NCBI GenBank assembly: GCA_019408975.1
Contig: DXVA01000030.1
Span: 17,076-23,280 of the forward strand
From: Lentisphaeria bacterium
GTDB taxonomy: Bacteria > Verrucomicrobiota > Lentisphaeria > Victivallales > UBA1829
Reading direction: 5' to 3'
Length of the DNA: 6,205 bases
The number at the start of each line of letters is the position of its first letter. Position 1 is the stretch's first letter. A model generated the notes under the pieces. That model searched no databases. It had not been told where the DNA came from and was given only the letters and a program-made list of their open reading frames with translations. The position numbers and the translations under genes were made by a program. Positions 1-6,143 of this stretch are shown in pieces.

Positions 1-107
1 CCGGAACAGTAGTTGCGCCGTCCGTTCAGGATCTGCGAAACAGTCGGCACCGCCAGATTTGCCGCCGCCGCAACTTGCTTCAACGTGATCTTTTTCGTTT
101 TTATCAT
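1..107 (-). CDS. LacI-family transcriptional repressor, N-terminal fragment (cut by window edge)
   Basis: Only the first 35 codons are inside the window; the gene continues past position 1. The peptide begins MIKTKKITLKQVAAAANLAV and continues PTVSQILNGRRNYCS. This is the DNA-binding helix-turn-helix of the LacI/GalR family: T-L-x-x-V-A opens helix 1, PTVSQILNG is the recognition helix and its end. The effector-binding domain lies outside, so the ligand is unknown; most relatives bind a sugar. The start ATG (105-107) is preceded by an AAAGG Shine-Dalgarno-like run ending 5 nt upstream, and by a consensus promoter at 146-174. The gene is divergent from the sigma factor gene at 470. The NYCS tail after the helix is a form I associate with Lentisphaerota regulators; that is recollection, not a search. 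The alternative, an unrelated HTH protein, is unlikely given the match to the family pattern. Confidence 0.9.
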   Translation of the reverse strand, partial: MIKTKKITLKQVAAAANLAVPTVSQILNGRRNYCS

Positions 108-121
108 AACTGCCTTTTTTA

Positions 122-140
122 TATGCAAAGTAGTTTGTGT
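122..140. promoter_or_regulatory. Operator-like box, promoter-proximal (overlaps predicted transcription start)
   Basis: The box contains CAAA-GTAG-TTTG (126-137), an inverted repeat with a 4-bp centre. It matches the box at 180-198 at 16 of 19 positions. It lies just downstream of the -10 hexamer and covers the predicted start site near 139, a classical place for a repressor to block initiation. Binding by the adjacent LacI-type protein is inference from position and symmetry. Confidence 0.45.
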
Positions 141-145
141 GATAT

Positions 146-174
146 ATTATATTCGATTTTCCTTCTATTGTCAA
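146..174 (-). promoter_or_regulatory. Consensus sigma-70 promoter for the LacI-type gene
   Basis: On the minus strand TTGACA (174-169) is followed by exactly 17 bp and then TATAAT (151-146). Both hexamers match the housekeeping sigma-70 consensus at all six positions. Transcription would start near 139, giving a leader of about 32 nt before the ATG at 107. Such a strong promoter in front of a repressor gene normally implies tight repression, which fits the two operator-like boxes on either side of it. Confidence 0.85.
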
Positions 175-179
175 GAGGC

Positions 180-199
180 TATGCAAACTATTTTGTATA
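180..199. promoter_or_regulatory. Operator-like box, upstream of the -35
   Basis: The core is CAAA-CTAT-TTTG (184-195), flanked by TAT and ATA arms, so 14 of 20 positions are symmetric. It repeats the 122-140 box with 58 bp between centres and sits 5 bp upstream of the TTGACA hexamer. Two sites flanking one promoter would allow cooperative or looped repression by a LacI-family dimer or tetramer. It could also be chance similarity in an AT-rich stretch. Confidence 0.4.
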
Positions 200-416
200 T
201 TTTTTCTTCCTGTTTTGTTTTTCCGCTGGAAACAGAGGGCGGGGAGACGGGAAATATGGGACAACCCGGAAATTTTTTCTCCCTTCTGCCGCATGGTTTT
301 CCGCCGCGCTGAAGAAAAACGGGGGAGCCGCCGCACTTTTTCCCTGCCGCGTTGTCAAAAAGAGAGGAGGAACAGAGTTTCCGCTTAAGTTTTTTAGTAT
401 TGAATCGGGATTTGAC
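200..416. other. Divergent intergenic region without an identified gene
   Basis: The gap between the LacI-type gene (ATG at 107) and the sigma factor gene (ATG at 470) is 362 bp; this is its central part. It switches from AT-rich (up to about 225) to G- and A-rich stretches. There is a small hairpin TTTCC-GCT-GGAAA (220-232). A strong Shine-Dalgarno-like GAGGAGG (364-370) has no ATG, GTG or TTG at a usable distance, so it is not taken as a gene start. The plus-strand open frames here look random (Phe- and Cys-rich, no recognisable domain). A long leader or additional operator sites for the downstream sigma operon are possible but not shown. Confidence 0.5.
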
Positions 417-444
417 TTGAAAAATGAGAGAGAATCGTTACAGT
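417..444 (+). promoter_or_regulatory. Possible promoter of the sigma factor / DUF362 operon
   Basis: TTGAAA (417-422), 16 bp, TACAGT (439-444). Each hexamer departs from the sigma-70 consensus at one to two positions. Initiation would fall near 451, leaving 19 nt to the ATG at 470 or 37 nt to the in-frame ATG at 488. The match is weak and there is no independent support. If the operon is read by an alternative sigma factor, this assignment would be wrong. Confidence 0.3.
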
Positions 445-469
445 AAACCGGAAGCGGTCGGAAGTCCGC

Positions 470-1948
470 ATGAAACGGGTGGTTTGGATGACTTACAAAA
501 TGAAAAGCAGAAGCGCGCCGGAGGAGAATCTTCCCCTGTCCGGGGAATCCTCCCGGGATGACGTTTCCGTCAGAGCGGTACAGGCGGAGAAGCTTGCCGC
601 CGAGTCCGGAGGCATTCCCAATCCCGCCGACCTGCCGTATGTGGAGCAGGAAGATACATTTGAATGTGACGGCGCGCTGCGCACCTATATGCGGAACATG
701 GCGGACGCCATTCCCCTGACCACGGAAAACGAGTGTGCAATCTGGGACGAGATTGCGGAGCTCCATGAGCTGATGCGGCGCAAACTCTATCCTTTCGCCT
801 TTGTGGTCCGCCTGCACGCCAAACTGTTCGAGAAATGCCGGAATCCGGACACTCTTTATGAGGTATTTTCGCAGTCGGCTGTTCAGGCGATCGGCGGGAC
901 CGGAGAGGTGATCCGGCTTATGCCGACCGCGAAAGAGGAACTTCTGGATTGCCTGAAAGAGCTCCATAGCGCCTATGTCGGCGGCGATCCCGAAACTATC
1001 GACGCCGCGCGGAATCTGCTTGTGGAGCTGATGATGGCTTATCCCGTTCAGATGGACCGGATTTTCCAGTGCTTCGACACGCTGCGCTCCTACGCAGGAC
1101 AGCTGAAGAATCCCGGTCAGGAGGCGGAGTCCCTGCTGGCAGAGGAGCTGGTCTGCACCATGGAGGAATTCAATTCGGTCTATCAGGAACTGGAGGGCGT
1201 CTATCATCTGCTGGACGAGAAGCGGCGTGTGCTTGCCGAGGGGAACCTGCGGCTGGTCGTAAGCATCGCTAAAAAGTTTCAGGGCAGGGGAGTCCCGTTT
1301 GTCGATCTGATCCAGGAGGGCAATATCGGGCTGATGAAGGCACTCGACAAATTCGATTACAAACTGGGGCATCGTTTCAGCACATATGCGACGTGGTGGA
1401 TCAAACAGTGCGTGTTTCATGCGATCGGGCGTCAGGCACGCGTGATCCGCCTGCCTGTCCACATGCTGACGACCCTGAACAAGATCAATCATGCGGAGCA
1501 GTGTTTTCTGCAGGAACACGGGCGCGAGGCGACGGTCGAGGAGATTGCCGCCGAACTGGAAATGACGCGCGAGCGCGTGAATTCCATGAAACGCATGGCA
1601 ATGCAGGCGATCTCCCTGCAGGCTCCGCTTTCCGCATGGAACGACGGCAGGGATGCGTCCGTTGAAGATACCGTGATGACACTGCGGGACGATGATGACC
1701 CGATGCGCAGTTTTGCGCAGAAGCTGCTGCGGCAGAAACTGTTCGAGACACTTCGGACACTTCCCCCGCGTTCGCGCGAAGTGCTTTCCATGCGTTACGG
1801 TCTGGACGGAGGGCGCCCGAAGTCCCTGACGGAAGTCAGCACTTACTTTAATATATCGAGAGAACGCATCCGGCAGATCGAATCCGGCGCGATTGCAAAA
1901 TTGCGCGATCCCTCCACCATCAAAATGTTCGAGGATTATTTTTCATGA
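470..1948 (+). CDS. Divergent sigma-70-family RNA polymerase sigma factor (RpoD/SigA-like, probably group 2)
   Basis: This 492-residue protein directs RNA polymerase to promoters. Region 1.2 is at about 66-95 (DGALRTYMRNM, IPLTTENE). A poorly conserved segment (about 100-245) sits where RpoD has its non-conserved region. Region 2 (250-325) includes EGNLRLVVSIAKKF, DLIQEGNIGLMKALDKFDY and FSTYATWWIKQ. Region 3 spans about 330-390. Region 4 (420-485) ends with the -35-reading helix ISRERIRQIES, where the contact residues are intact. The aromatic residues that open the -10 element (F303, Y306, W309, W310) are kept. Positions matching E. coli Y425, T440 and R441 are instead His, Phe and His, unlike housekeeping RpoD. 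No obvious acidic region 1.1 precedes region 1.2. Eight cysteines are present. The start is uncertain: in-frame ATGs at 470, 488 and 500 all lack a strong ribosome site. The stop overlaps the next start (ATGA). Family membership is certain; whether it is the housekeeping or an alternative factor is not. Confidence 0.95.
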   Translation: MKRVVWMTYKMKSRSAPEENLPLSGESSRDDVSVRAVQAEKLAAESGGIPNPADLPYVEQEDTFECDGALRTYMRNMADAIPLTTENECAIWDEIAELHELMRRKLYPFAFVVRLHAKLFEKCRNPDTLYEVFSQSAVQAIGGTGEVIRLMPTAKEELLDCLKELHSAYVGGDPETIDAARNLLVELMMAYPVQMDRIFQCFDTLRSYAGQLKNPGQEAESLLAEELVCTMEEFNSVYQELEGVYHLLDEKRRVLAEGNLRLVVSIAKKFQGRGVPFVDLIQEGNIGLMKALDKFDYKLGHRFSTYATWWIKQCVFHAIGRQARVIRLPVHMLTTLNKINHAEQCFLQEHGREATVEEIAAELEMTRERVNSMKRMAMQAISLQAPLSAWNDGRDASVEDTVMTLRDDDDPMRSFAQKLLRQKLFETLRTLPPRSREVLSMRYGLDGGRPKSLTEVSTYFNISRERIRQIESGAIAKLRDPSTIKMFEDYFS

Positions 1949-3105
1949 AAAACGCTCCTGTGCGTGTGACTTATGCACGCTGTGCCTCCTATGCCGACCG
2001 CCGTATCCTGAAAGAAGCGATTGAAAAAGCGCTTGCGGCACAGATTGAGGATTGCGGCGGTGTGTCCGGGAAAAAGATCATGCTGAAACCCAACCTGCTG
2101 GCATGGCGGCGGAAAGAGGATATCGCATGTGTGCATCCGGCTTTTGTCGTCGAGAGCGCCCGCGCATTTCTGGATGCCGGAGCCGCGGAAGTTGCTGTCA
2201 TTGAAAATCCGGCGGTTCAGACTGCTCCCGCGATCATCAGGTCGATGGGGATTGCCGGCGAACTTGCCGCAATGAACGTGAAAGTTGCCAATTTCGAACG
2301 TTTTGCGAAGATTGCCCCGCCGGAGAATGTCCGCTTCAGGAATATCGAAGCCGCGCAGGAGTATCTGGAGTTCGACGCCGTGTGCGATATCGCCAAAGCC
2401 AAGACTCACGGCATGATGAAGCTGACTCTGTGTGTCAAAAATCTGTTCGGCATGGTCAAGGGCAGCGAGCGTATGGGGTGGCATCTCGCGGTCGGCAGGG
2501 ACTTTGCGATGTTTGCCGATATGCTTCTGGACATCTATCTGACGGTTCGCCCGCAGTTCAATCTTCTGGACGCGATCACCTGCATGGAGGGGAACGGGCC
2601 CGGAAGCGGGACCCCGGCGGAGCGCGGTTTCATTGCCGGCGCATCGGATTCGCTTGCGCTGGACGCCTCGGTCGCGCCGCTCCTGGGGGTGGACGATCTT
2701 CTGATCCTGAAGAATGCGGAACGCCGCGGATTGCTTGTCCCTTTTGAAAATACGGGCGACGTTCCCGGGCGGAATCCTATTCTTCTGCCGGACCCACCGG
2801 GAATGCTGACGGAATGGGGAGTGTTCCTGCCGCCGTTCCTCAAGGGATGGCTTCGGAACCACGTGATATCGAAACCGCTTCTTGATCCCGCGAAATGCAT
2901 CGGTTGCGGACTGTGTGCCAAGATGTGCCCGCCGCAGTCTTTGACGCTGAAAGACGGCAGGCCTGTATTCGACCTGCCGAACTGCATCCGCTGTTATTGC
3001 TGTCAGGAGCATTGCCCGAAAGGGGCGATCATCCCGAAGAAGACCTTTCCGATGCGCTGTATGGAAGGCGTCGAGGACTGCATCCGTTTTCTCTTCGGGA
3101 AATGA
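1945..3105 (+). CDS. DUF362 protein with C-terminal two-[4Fe-4S] ferredoxin domain
   Basis: The protein has 386 residues. The DUF362 domain fills about 1-300 and shows the family hallmarks KIMLKPNLL (44-52) and AKTHGMMKLTLCVKNLFG (152-169). The second cluster domain spans 311-365 and has two ferredoxin motifs: C318-x2-C321-x2-C324-x3-C328-P and C347-x2-C350-x2-C353-x3-C357-P, each expected to bind one [4Fe-4S] cluster. There is no signal peptide or membrane segment, so a cytoplasmic electron-transfer or redox role is likely. The reaction and substrate of DUF362-ferredoxin fusions are not established, and I do not assign one. The ATG overlaps the sigma factor stop codon by 4 bases (ATGA), so the two are almost certainly one transcript with coupled translation. 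Extra cysteines occur at 147, 163, 352, 372 and 379. No canonical terminator follows; hairpins lie in the convergent gap. Confidence 0.95.
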   Translation: MKNAPVRVTYARCASYADRRILKEAIEKALAAQIEDCGGVSGKKIMLKPNLLAWRRKEDIACVHPAFVVESARAFLDAGAAEVAVIENPAVQTAPAIIRSMGIAGELAAMNVKVANFERFAKIAPPENVRFRNIEAAQEYLEFDAVCDIAKAKTHGMMKLTLCVKNLFGMVKGSERMGWHLAVGRDFAMFADMLLDIYLTVRPQFNLLDAITCMEGNGPGSGTPAERGFIAGASDSLALDASVAPLLGVDDLLILKNAERRGLLVPFENTGDVPGRNPILLPDPPGMLTEWGVFLPPFLKGWLRNHVISKPLLDPAKCIGCGLCAKMCPPQSLTLKDGRPVFDLPNCIRCYCCQEHCPKGAIIPKKTFPMRCMEGVEDCIRFLFGK

Positions 3106-3127
3106 GCTTATCGGCTGTTTTTACTAG

Positions 3128-3248
3128 TGCGATGCTCTGCATCGCAAAAATGCTTCGTGCAGGACTTTCAGTCCTGCTTCGGTCCAGCAGAACAAGCTGA
3201 TCGCCGCAGGCGAAATCCCCGATACCCCGCGTGCTCTGCACCGGGGGT
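3128..3248. repeat. Cluster of four short hairpins with 3-nt loops in a convergent intergenic gap
   Basis: Four successive inverted repeats fill the gap between two converging genes. First, TGCGATGC-TCT-GCATCGCA (3128-3146) has 8 perfect pairs. Second, GCAGGACT-TTC-AGTCCTGC (3159-3177) has 8 perfect pairs and is bracketed by TGCTTCG direct repeats (3151-3157, 3175-3181). Third, TCGCC-GCA-GGCGA (3201-3213) has 5 pairs. Fourth, an 11-bp arm at 3224-3234 pairs with 3238-3248 around a TCT loop, with two internal mismatches. Hairpins one and four share the core TGC-TCT-GCA. None is followed by a T-run on either strand, so none is a textbook intrinsic terminator. They could protect or end both converging transcripts, or be a dispersed palindromic (REP-like) element. 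The structure is visible in the sequence; the role is inference. Confidence 0.7.
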
Positions 3249-3254
3249 GCTCAT

Positions 3255-4757
3255 TCAGCGTTTCTTTTCCGCTTGTTCCCTTTCGGCTCGGGACGGGTAA
3301 TAGGCAACGGAGAAAGAGCTTTTCTTTTTGCGCCCGAGCAGGGCTTTGAACTCATAATCAATAGACTGGAACTTCAAATCCCGGTATCCTGTTTTCCTGA
3401 TGAAATCGGCAAACGCCTCGGGGTCTCCGGCAAGCAGAGCGCCTTTTTCAGAAATCCGGTCACGGTATAATTCAAAAAAGACATCATCATTCACCTCACA
3501 TGCGGGAGGGCGTCCCTCGGAATAATTTTCGAGCACGGCAGCCCACCAGCGTTCGCCTACGACCACCGGAACCGGATCGGAACGTTTGCTGTGCCAGAAA
3601 GCCAGTGCCGGATCGACAATTGCGGAGGGCATGGTGTGAATCCGTTTTCTGGACGAAAACAGCAGGTCGCAGGTCGTGCCGGCCGCCATGCAGAAAAAGA
3701 AGAGCAGCAGAAGAAGATAAACACGTTTGAAAATCTCCCGGTCAACGGCGAACGGAAATGCCGCGACAACGGCGATTCCGGTCCAGGAGGCGATGGAACA
3801 GAACCACATCATGATCACATCGTTTCCGCAAAGCGCAATCACAATAAAAAAGACGGATGGAACCAGAGTCAGGATCAGGGACCAGCGGAGAATTTCCGTC
3901 TCTCTCTTTTTACGGGCCCACCTGCGGAATCGGGGCAGACAGGCAAGCAGCATCACTCCGCCCTGCATTGCAAACGGATAGACTGCCGCCGCAATCACCA
4001 GCAGCGGAAGTGTCCAGTCGTGTTCTTCCTCCATTCGGCTGCCGATATGCCTGAGACAGGCAAAATCATGATTCCAAAGCCAGACCAGATGCGGGGAAAC
4101 AACCAGAAGAAAAGTCGCCAAAGCAAGCCACGGTCCCCATGAAAAGAACTGTTTCCGGTATTCCCCGTTCAGGAAAAAGATGAGCAGGAACCCGGTCAAC
4201 AGCAGAAAGGTCGAATATTTGTTCAGGATTCCGAGCCCGCAGAAAAAACCGAACAGAAGCCATTGATGGATTCTGTGTTCGCGCAATGCTTTGAAAAAGC
4301 AGTATGCCATGACCGGCTGCAGGGCAATTTCAAGGAAATAGGTGCTGAATTTCGTTTCCGACGGAGTGTAATAAAAGAGAAAGAAAAGCAGCAGCGCCGC
4401 GACAGCGGAGGCATATTCGTCCCAGAACATCCGTGCGAGTTTGTAGACAAACCACGCGCCGGTCATGAGAGAAAGCTGGGCGGCGAGATAGAGACTCCAG
4501 TCGGAGTGTCCCGAGAGGACGGAGAAAAAGTAGCCGACCCAGCCGGAGAGCGGCGGATGTTTGGAGTGTCCCAGCGCCATTTGCGCGCCCCAGGTTATCG
4601 TTTCGAGGATATCGAGTCCGAGAATGTTCTGCAGCAGAGAACACTGCACCGTCCAGAAGGTCATTGCAAACGCCATGAAAAACAGCATCAGATTTGTCGG
4701 TTTGTCCCATAAGGAAGAAAAGAAGCCTCTGTGCTTCCCGCCGCATTCAGAATTCAT
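3255..4757 (-). CDS. Multi-pass membrane glycosyltransferase, GT39/PMT_2 (ArnT-like) family
   Basis: The protein has 500 residues. About eleven or twelve hydrophobic segments lie between residues 22 and 366, followed by a soluble C-terminal portion (about 367-500) ending in a charged tail, RAEREQAEKKR. The first extracytoplasmic loop carries LGLDILETITWG and SKHPPLSGWVGYFF (D49, E52, H67-P68-P69). These acidic and HPP signatures are typical of PMT_2 enzymes that transfer a sugar from a polyprenyl-phosphate carrier to a lipid, glycan or protein acceptor on the outer face of the inner membrane. Donor and acceptor cannot be read from the sequence. The ATG (4755-4757) has AAAGG 6 nt upstream, and a good promoter lies at 4801-4829. 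It runs in the same direction as the GT4 gene, 117 bp downstream of that gene's stop, suggesting a shared role in surface glycan assembly. A cytoplasmic function is excluded by the membrane segments. Confidence 0.88.
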   Translation of the reverse strand: MNSECGGKHRGFFSSLWDKPTNLMLFFMAFAMTFWTVQCSLLQNILGLDILETITWGAQMALGHSKHPPLSGWVGYFFSVLSGHSDWSLYLAAQLSLMTGAWFVYKLARMFWDEYASAVAALLLFFLFYYTPSETKFSTYFLEIALQPVMAYCFFKALREHRIHQWLLFGFFCGLGILNKYSTFLLLTGFLLIFFLNGEYRKQFFSWGPWLALATFLLVVSPHLVWLWNHDFACLRHIGSRMEEEHDWTLPLLVIAAAVYPFAMQGGVMLLACLPRFRRWARKKRETEILRWSLILTLVPSVFFIVIALCGNDVIMMWFCSIASWTGIAVVAAFPFAVDREIFKRVYLLLLLFFFCMAAGTTCDLLFSSRKRIHTMPSAIVDPALAFWHSKRSDPVPVVVGERWWAAVLENYSEGRPPACEVNDDVFFELYRDRISEKGALLAGDPEAFADFIRKTGYRDLKFQSIDYEFKALLGRKKKSSFSVAYYPSRAEREQAEKKR

Positions 4758-4800
4758 GATGAACCTTTCAATACTGGTGAAATTTTAATAGTAACCGGAT

Positions 4801-4829
4801 AATATACAGGGGGCTTGCCGTGATGGCAA
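4801..4829 (-). promoter_or_regulatory. Sigma-70-like promoter for the membrane glycosyltransferase gene
   Basis: On the minus strand TTGCCA (4829-4824) is followed by 17 bp and TATATT (4806-4801). Each hexamer differs from consensus at one position. Transcription would begin near 4794, about 37 nt before the ATG at 4757. A perfect 5-bp inverted repeat, TTGCC-GTGAT-GGCAA (4815-4829), overlaps the -35 and could be an operator. The promoter suggests the gene can be transcribed independently of the GT4 gene upstream. Confidence 0.6.
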
Positions 4830-4874
4830 ATTCATTACATGCCGGAATTTGATAAAACGATTCGTGGAATTGCC

Positions 4875-6131
4875 TTAACACTTCTGAAACGCCGTCCCGA
4901 TTGCAGGCAGAAAAGGCAGATGCCTGCGCAGTTTCGCATTGACGCAGCGCAGGCGTTTCTGAAAATCCGGGTGATAGACGATGTGTTTTTCCTGAGGAAA
5001 CACCGCTCTGTCCTCCGCGACGGCGGACAGGCATTCGCGCCAGCGGGCAAAAACGGAACCGGGACCGAACCGGGCGGACAGCTGTTGCACGGTCGCTTCG
5101 TAATCCGGCGCCTTTTCCGCAAGGAGCAGCGCAATGACGGAGTCCGCCAGCGATTCCGGCTTTTGATACAGGTCCTCCGGAAACGGTGATACATCCCGCG
5201 CCGCCGGAGAGGCGATTGTCGTAACGCGCGCTCCGCTCAAAAGCATTTCAACCAGGCTCAGGCAGAAGGTTTCCGACCGCCCGGAAGGATTGGGAACCCC
5301 GACTCTGGCGCGGCAGAGAACCTCCCATTTTTCAATGCCTGAATTGCCATGGAAAAAAACGGAATCCGTGAGCCTGCCGTCTGCATCAAGAAGGTGTCTG
5401 ACAAACAAATTCTCATATTTCGGCGATGCAATGCCGTATGCCCCGAGAGTTCCGGAGGAGCTTCCGCCGAGCACGTGCAGCGTGGCTCCGGGAACCGCCG
5501 ACCGGATTCGTTTCCATGCCGCTGCCAGCAGATGAAATCCTTTCATATAATGCAGTGAGCCCAGATAGGCTACCACAGGTTCACGATCATGGAAAGGATG
5601 TTCCCGGACCAGCTGCGGAAGGGAGGCGGGCATCGGCACGCAGTTGTAAATGAATGTGGCTTTGGAAAAGATATCATGATCCCGCAGCATTTCCAGTTGT
5701 TCATGCCCGACGCATATCAGCTGGCGCACCGCCGGATTTCGCTCGATTTCATGAATCCGTCTCCGGGAGGTGAAGCAGTGCGCCCAGAGGATCAGGCGGA
5801 CAGTTTCATGCCGGAACGCTTCCAGGTATTCCGAATCGACACGGGACTCCATGACCAGAATGGAGACCGATTCCTGTATGCAGAGCCGCCGCAGTGCATC
5901 GGGTGAAAGCGGCGTGCCGCCTGTGACCAGCTGGCGCACCGCCGGATTCAGCTGAAGCTTTTCCGGCGTGATCAGCGAGATTCGGATATCCGGGTAACGG
6001 CATGCCAATGACTGCGCGATCAGGAGGATTTCAAACTCCGTACCGCCGATGCCGGGGTTTCCTGTTTCCTCCAGCCGGGTATAATCTATTTCAGGACGGA
6101 CCGCCTGAATGAAGAATGCTGTATGAATCAT
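4875..6131 (-). CDS. GT4-type (group 1) glycosyltransferase
   Basis: The 418-residue soluble protein has the two-domain GT-B arrangement. The N-terminal domain has the acceptor-side glycine-rich loop NPGIGGTEFE (25-34) and LILWAHC (113-119). The C-terminal domain starts near 185 with PVVAYLGSLHYMKGFHLLAAAW (split here at 186-206) and contains the E-x7-E pair typical of retaining GT4 enzymes (E287, E295, in the segment GRSETFCLSLVEM). Such enzymes transfer a sugar from a nucleotide donor to a growing glycan or lipid-linked sugar in the cytoplasm; the specific sugar is unknown. The ATG (6129-6131) is preceded by GAGGA at 9 nt. The gene before it ends about 12 nt upstream, so the two look co-transcribed. 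A 21-bp sequence occurs twice in frame (5718-5738 and 5928-5948), coding NPAVRQL at residues 62-68 and 132-138. Family is confident; role within a surface polysaccharide locus is inference. Confidence 0.93.
   Translation of the reverse strand: MIHTAFFIQAVRPEIDYTRLEETGNPGIGGTEFEILLIAQSLACRYPDIRISLITPEKLQLNPAVRQLVTGGTPLSPDALRRLCIQESVSILVMESRVDSEYLEAFRHETVRLILWAHCFTSRRRIHEIERNPAVRQLICVGHEQLEMLRDHDIFSKATFIYNCVPMPASLPQLVREHPFHDREPVVAYLGSLHYMKGFHLLAAAWKRIRSAVPGATLHVLGGSSSGTLGAYGIASPKYENLFVRHLLDADGRLTDSVFFHGNSGIEKWEVLCRARVGVPNPSGRSETFCLSLVEMLLSGARVTTIASPAARDVSPFPEDLYQKPESLADSVIALLLAEKAPDYEATVQQLSARFGPGSVFARWRECLSAVAEDRAVFPQEKHIVYHPDFQKRLRCVNAKLRRHLPFLPAIGTAFQKC
5718..5738. repeat. 21-bp direct repeat, copy 1 (inside GT4 gene)
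   Basis: This stretch is identical to 5928-5948, exactly 210 bp away, so both copies are in the same reading frame of the minus-strand glycosyltransferase gene. It encodes residues 132-138 (NPAVRQL). Flanking bases differ on both sides, so the identity is limited to this block. Confidence 0.9.
5928..5948. repeat. 21-bp direct repeat, copy 2 (inside GT4 gene)
   Basis: Identical to 5718-5738. It encodes residues 62-68 (NPAVRQL) of the same protein, 70 codons before the other copy. Confidence 0.9.
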
Positions 6132-6143
6132 GGCGTGCTGTCC

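Noticed and set aside
364..370. Strong Shine-Dalgarno-like GAGGAGG in the intergenic region
   Set aside because: No ATG, GTG or TTG occurs at a workable distance downstream, so it does not mark a gene.
13..446. Two overlapping plus-strand open frames (13-312 and 75-446) in the left intergenic region
   Set aside because: They overlap the LacI-type coding start and its promoter, have no ribosome site, and encode low-complexity Phe/Cys-rich peptides.
424..561. 45-codon plus-strand frame starting just before the sigma factor gene, possible leader peptide
   Set aside because: No ribosome-binding site precedes its ATG, it overlaps the candidate promoter and the sigma start, and it has no attenuator-like codon run.
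188..1519. 443-codon open frame on the minus strand, opposite the sigma factor gene
   Set aside because: It is antisense to a clearly recognised sigma factor, has no recognisable domain, and is rich in Arg, His and Pro as expected for a mirror frame of a GC-rich gene.
1936..3012. 358-codon open frame on the minus strand, opposite the DUF362 gene
   Set aside because: It is the antisense shadow of a gene with intact ferredoxin and DUF362 motifs; its product is His- and Arg-rich and resembles no family.
3128..3177. Intrinsic terminator for the DUF362 or membrane glycosyltransferase gene
   Set aside because: The hairpins are strong but none is followed by a T-run in the direction of either transcript, so they are listed as hairpins and not as terminators.
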